NCBI GenBank assembly: GCA_017311315.1
Contig: CM029620.1
Coordinates: 4,887,779 to 4,951,778, forward strand
Direction of reading: 5' to 3'
DNA: 64,000 bases
Source of the DNA: Dendrocalamus latiflorus
Lineage: Eukaryota > Streptophyta > Magnoliopsida > Poales > Poaceae
The notes under the pieces are model-generated. The model made no database searches. It was not told the origin of the DNA and saw only the letters and a program-made list of their open reading frames with translations. Shown here piece after piece: positions 60,312 through 64,000 of this stretch (positions are counted from its first letter, which is position 1; each line of letters opens with the position of its first letter). The position numbers were made by a program, and so were the translations under genes.

Positions 60312-62016
60312 CACTACTACAAAAAACCGTATTACAGACGGTTCAGAAACGTCATCACAGACGGTTTTCTGAACAGTCTGAATTTATGAGTCAGTAATAA
60401 TCGAAGGTTATCACAAACGGTTTTAAACCGTTTGTGGTGTAAATATCACAGACAGTTTGTAACTAAAAACCGTCTGTGGTAGCTAATAATCACATACGGT
60501 TTTTAACTAAAAACCGTCTGTGATAGGTGATAATCACAGATGGTTTTAACTAAAAATCGTCTGTGCTATACTCTTCTACCCCTAAATCTATTTCAGTTTA
60601 TTGGCTAGCCTCAGGAAATGCTAGCCATGCCCTCTGAAACAAGCAGATCAACATGTACATGTATACATCCAATTCACATCTCAATTCATTTCACAAACAT
60701 AAAACATCTATTTCGCAAATCAATTAATTGAAATGAAAACAAGCAAATATAGTATGAAACACAGTACACATTTTATTTTTATTAAGATTATAGCCTACCA
60801 TTACAAGAACAGACAGGCAAACAACAAACAACAAGGAGGAGAACAACAAACAGGTTGCCCATCTAGCTAACACAACAAGAACAGAGAAAAGCAAAGATCC
60901 TCTATGCCTAGGCCTTCTCGCCCCTGATGCAGCACACGAGCTGGATGTCTTTGACGCCCACCATCGTCGGCATTGATTGAGCGCTGCCTTGTGCATCGTC
61001 TGCTTCATGGGGCTATTATGGTATGGGTCAAGGAGGAGCAGGAGTAGGAGAAGAACAGCAAGGAGGAGGAGAACAGCAAAGAGGAGAACAGAAAGGAAGT
61101 TGGGTTCTGGTGACTATTTATAGGGGAGGGAGTGCGAAATTTTTTGGTACGGGGACAGAGAGGCGGAGCTACGACCCGTGGGGGTGAGGATTGGTGGATT
61201 TCTATTGGTTAGGATTGGGTTAAGGAGGATCGACGGGCCCAGCGGTCAGATTATCGTAGTCGGTTGGTAGCTAGAACCGTCTGTGATGAATGAATATCAC
61301 AGACGGTTCTATATGCCAACCGTCTGTGAATTAGAGTACAAAATTTTATATACCGATGCAATATAAACAACTAGTCTAAAAAGATAAAAGAGCAAAGTTT
61401 TATATGGCTTATATATACTCATTTGAAAGGTTTCGATGAGATCTACAACTTTTCAGTTGAAGAAAAATCCAAATTCTGAAAGGAAGACCAAGAAAAAGGG
61501 CAAAAACAGAAACTAAAAACTTGCGATGCAGGTTTAGGTCCAAAGATGGCCGCTTTTTGGGGTCTTGGAGGGCGACTGGTGCAAGTAGGTCATTTTTTTG
61601 GATCGGACTTGTCGTTAGCTTTTCAACGAGTACAAGAACGTCGAAAACGGACACCGTATGCAAAAGTTATGCCCGTTTTACTGAAGGTGTCTCAAAACTG
61701 AATCTTACTCGAACTCAGGCGGGAAATTATGAAATTTTAGAGAATTGCAAGGCGGAAAACATATCACAGACAGTTTTTAATACGAACCGTCTGTGATAAT
61801 TCCAGATTATCACAGACGGTTTTAAATAAAAACCGTCTGTGATACTGAAATATCACAGACGATTCATCGATAAGAACCGTCTGTGATACTCGTTTTCTCC
61901 GACGCCATCAACACAGACGGTGTCCAAATTAAAACAGTCTGTGTTAGTGTCGGTTACAGATGGTTTTGTCAAACCGTCTGTGATTTGACGTCTAGTATTA
62001 GATTTTCTATAGTAGT
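60312..62016. mobile_element. Non-autonomous CACTA element
   Basis: The left end CACTACTACAAAAAACCG is at 60312; the right end TTTTCTATAGTAGTA at 62002-62016 is its imperfect complement (last G now A). Flanks CGA and CAA are a one-mismatch 3-bp duplication. Subterminal arrays of ATCACAGACGGTTTTAA and AAAACCGTCTGTGATA lie at 60335-60570 and 61265-61990. The interior (60750-61250) has no transposase; a short minus-strand frame at 60724-61008 has no recognisable domain. Confidence 0.85.
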
Positions 62017-63380
62017 ACAAGATTTTGCCCATCACCTCCAACATTCTCGTGGCCAGAGGTGGAGTCTTCACCGGAAGCAGTGGAGTAGGATGCCGATCGG
62101 CATCGGTGGCTATTGTTTCCGGTGAAGGCAACCAACGTTCACTTCGCTTGGAGTGGCACCGGCTGTGCTCAACACGAACAGGGAGGAATACATCGGTGTA
62201 GGGAAGAAGACACACAACTAGAGGTCGCGTGGTGCGACACGCTCAGGGAAGGACAAAAAGTGTGTACAAATGTGTAACCTCGGTCAAGTCGGGTTGAATC
62301 AAACTAGTGGAAGCTGTGCATTGTACCCTTCGATCTATCCAGCAGTCCATTTTCAAATGAGATCCTCTGACGTAACTCCCCGTCACTGACGCGTGGGGCC
62401 ACGCGGTGAGGGGGCCCACGCGCAGTGACCCAACGTCAGAGGGAAGTTACGTCAGAGGAGTTGATTCCGTCCATTTTACCATACCAGCATTAACTAGTTC
62501 CACGTGTCCAACTACAAAGCCATTGGCTTCACACACCCTCAACGGCCAAAACCAACCCATTTAATCTCCTAGAAGTAATCATGAGGGGTGTTTATTTTTT
62601 GTTTTTGACTTTTAATTTTTAACTTTTGGTTTCTCCAAAAGTTGAAAAGGCAAACGTTAAAATAGAATGGTTTTTTTGAAATAGATTATCCAAATAGCTT
62701 TCTGAGTCTAAAATTATATGCGTCATCCATATCTGCTTTTGACTTTTGGCTTCCCAGAGTTTGATATTTTTCGTAGCCCACTTGAATTTTATGATTTAAA
62801 TTAAAGCACAAATAATTATAATTCAATGATCCCATGTTGGGACTACTAAATCCTTGTGTCAAGCCATTCTTCGTTCCCAACCCATTCAGTTAGCTAGCCC
62901 ATTCCGCTTTGGATCTCTTCTTGTTTCCGCTTGTGCCTTGCAAAGGCGGCTTCATGTAAACCCGCCTTCTCACCCAGAGTACCCGCTGCTCCGCTGACAG
63001 GTGGGCAAAGGTCCCACCTATTGTTGATGTTAGATACACGCACAAATTAAATCTGCAAGTGCAGTGTCGTCTGTACGTTTTCACCTAGGAGTATTCCTAT
63101 ATATCGAAATCTATAGGGATATGAACGATAGATTTACTACTTCGAACAATTTATTACTAACTAAAGAGAAGATCAAAGACGTGATTTAATAAACTAAAAG
63201 AGAAGAAAAAAGGTTATACAAGTTAATTGAGATCGTCCCTAGGCTAGGTTCACTAATTGCAATTCAAGACTTAATCGATATAATAACAATCAGCATTTTT
63301 CATACTAGGTTAGTTCTAACCCTACATACCTATGTCGACTGTTTTCATAATTTCACCCATGTCATAAGTCCATCACCTTA
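62017..63380. other. Intergenic stretch with foldback and MITE remnant
   Basis: Contains the foldback at 62363-62459 and a MITE-like T/A-rich block at 62585-62770 (TTTTTGACTTTTAATTTTTA). No gene is recognised. Confidence 0.45.
62363..62459. repeat. 97-bp foldback (near-perfect hairpin)
   Basis: Outer arms TCCTCTGACGTAACT and AGTTACGTCAGAGGA are perfect complements. Inner arms CACTGACGCGTGGG and CCCACGCGCAGTG pair almost perfectly. Confidence 0.9.
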
Positions 63381-63615
63381 GGCCCTGTTTGGCAGGGCTC
63401 CTCTTCACAAGTGGAGCTGTTTTTTTTGGCTTCACAAGTGGAGCCAAGTGAAGCTACTTTTTTCAGCTCCTTGGGTGGAGCTATTTTTGTCTCAGCAGAT
63501 TTTAAGGAGCTCCTTGGGTGGAGCTATTTTGCTTTACCCCGTTTGGCACAAAACAGCTCCAAACAGCTCCAAACAGCTCCAAGGAGCTGGTGGTGGAGCT
63601 GTGCCAAACGGGGCT
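63381..63615. mobile_element. PIF/Harbinger-type MITE
   Basis: 235 bp; ends GGCCCTGTTTGGCA and TGCCAAACGGGGCT, flanked by TTA on both sides. The interior has CAAACAGCTC tandem repeats at 63549-63580. Related to the MITE at 42252. Confidence 0.85.
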
Positions 63616-63721
63616 TTAATCACATCCAGCAATACATGCACTATTTGATATAGATTGGCCTAATAGATCTAGACACCATGTTTACATCTATTACTAAGCA
63701 ATAATTATTCATAGTGATAGA

Positions 63722-63990
63722 CTATTGCACAGGCGACTCAAATTTTTTTTATCTTTCAGTCACCTAAAGTTGCACTTTGAATCACTTGAAGTTGCACATG
63801 TTTTTTTGGAGGGGGTTGCAATTTTAGTTGATTGAGAGTGCAGCTGCTTTTTTTGGAGGGGGGCTGTAATTTCAGTTGATTGAGAGTGCAATTTCAGGTT
63901 TTTTTTGGAGGGGGGCTGTAATTTCAGTTAATTGAGAGTGCAATTTCAGGTGATTGAAAGATAAAAAAATTTCAGTCGCCTGTGCAATAG
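63722..63990. mobile_element. MITE with long TIRs and internal minisatellite
   Basis: Terminal inverted repeats of about 42 bp: CTATTGCACAGGCGACT at the left and AGTCGCCTGTGCAATAG at the right, continuing through AAATTTTTTTATCTTTCA. Between them are three copies of an approximately 60-bp unit (TTTTTTGGAGGGGGGCTGTA, TTGATTGAGAGTGCA). The target duplication is unclear. Confidence 0.8.
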
Positions 63991-64000
63991 CAAAACTGTT

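Noticed and set aside
60724..61008. 94-codon minus-strand frame in the short CACTA element
   Set aside because: A hydrophobic stretch but no family similarity; it is likely to be non-coding filler of the element.
43586..64000. Third and later exons of the second YSL gene
   Set aside because: I looked for the expected continuation after PLNE and for NAYGTGLTDW-type sequence and found neither on the plus strand.

Overview
This window looks like a TE-dense stretch of a grass nuclear genome, most likely rice or a close Oryza relative. That is an inference from GC-rich monocot-style exons, yellow stripe-like (YSL) transporter exons, Helitron ends of the GCCCGTGC type common in rice, short-LTR Copia elements, GGGCCTGTTTGG-type MITEs and Pack-type gene-fragment capture. 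No bacterial-style operon, rRNA, tRNA or CRISPR array was seen.

Layout, left to right. (1) 1-3352 is the 3' portion of a Helitron carrying same-strand fragments of an isochorismatase-like gene, an unidentified gene, a PPR gene and a B-type cyclin. (2) 5127-6254 is the intact last exon of a YSL metal-chelate transporter; its earlier exons lie left of the window, beyond the Helitron. (3) 6598-11824 is a Copia element with identical 129-bp LTRs and TSD GACAC, reverse orientation. (4) 12808-20799 is a second reverse-oriented Copia element with 1321-bp LTRs and TSD CTTTT, lacking its RT core. It sits inside an older repeat that resumes at 20805. (5) 22566-35747 is a Gypsy nest: element A contains element B in its leader, B's left LTR contains a Copia-like solo LTR, and B's interior has been replaced by part of a third element C. 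(6) A CA/TA microsatellite and a decayed autonomous CACTA element (TNP2-type transposase remains) run to 41089. (7) 41548-43585 holds the first two exons of a second YSL gene, with MITEs in its first intron and no third exon found downstream. (8) 46926-49056 is a TAA-flanked TIR element carrying four host-gene fragments: DUF1677, Aux/IAA, D-type cyclin and a small membrane protein. (9) 49818-59735 is a reverse-strand Helitron cluster with an RPA-like OB-fold gene and stacked 3' termini. It encloses a roughly 4.4-kb array built from GTGGTC/GACCAC motifs in both orientations. (10) 60312-62016 is a non-autonomous CACTA element, followed by a foldback, a MITE and a long-TIR MITE with an internal minisatellite.

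The only plausible host genes are the two YSL pieces, both on the plus strand. The C-terminal half lies upstream of the N-terminal half, so they are parts of two tandem paralogues, not one split gene. Almost everything else is mobile DNA or host-gene fragments carried by it. The least explained feature is the GTGGTC/GACCAC array at 53990-58340. It looks like a hugely expanded set of transposase-binding-type motifs or an LTR/leader built from one motif, and I cannot assign it to a known family from sequence alone.
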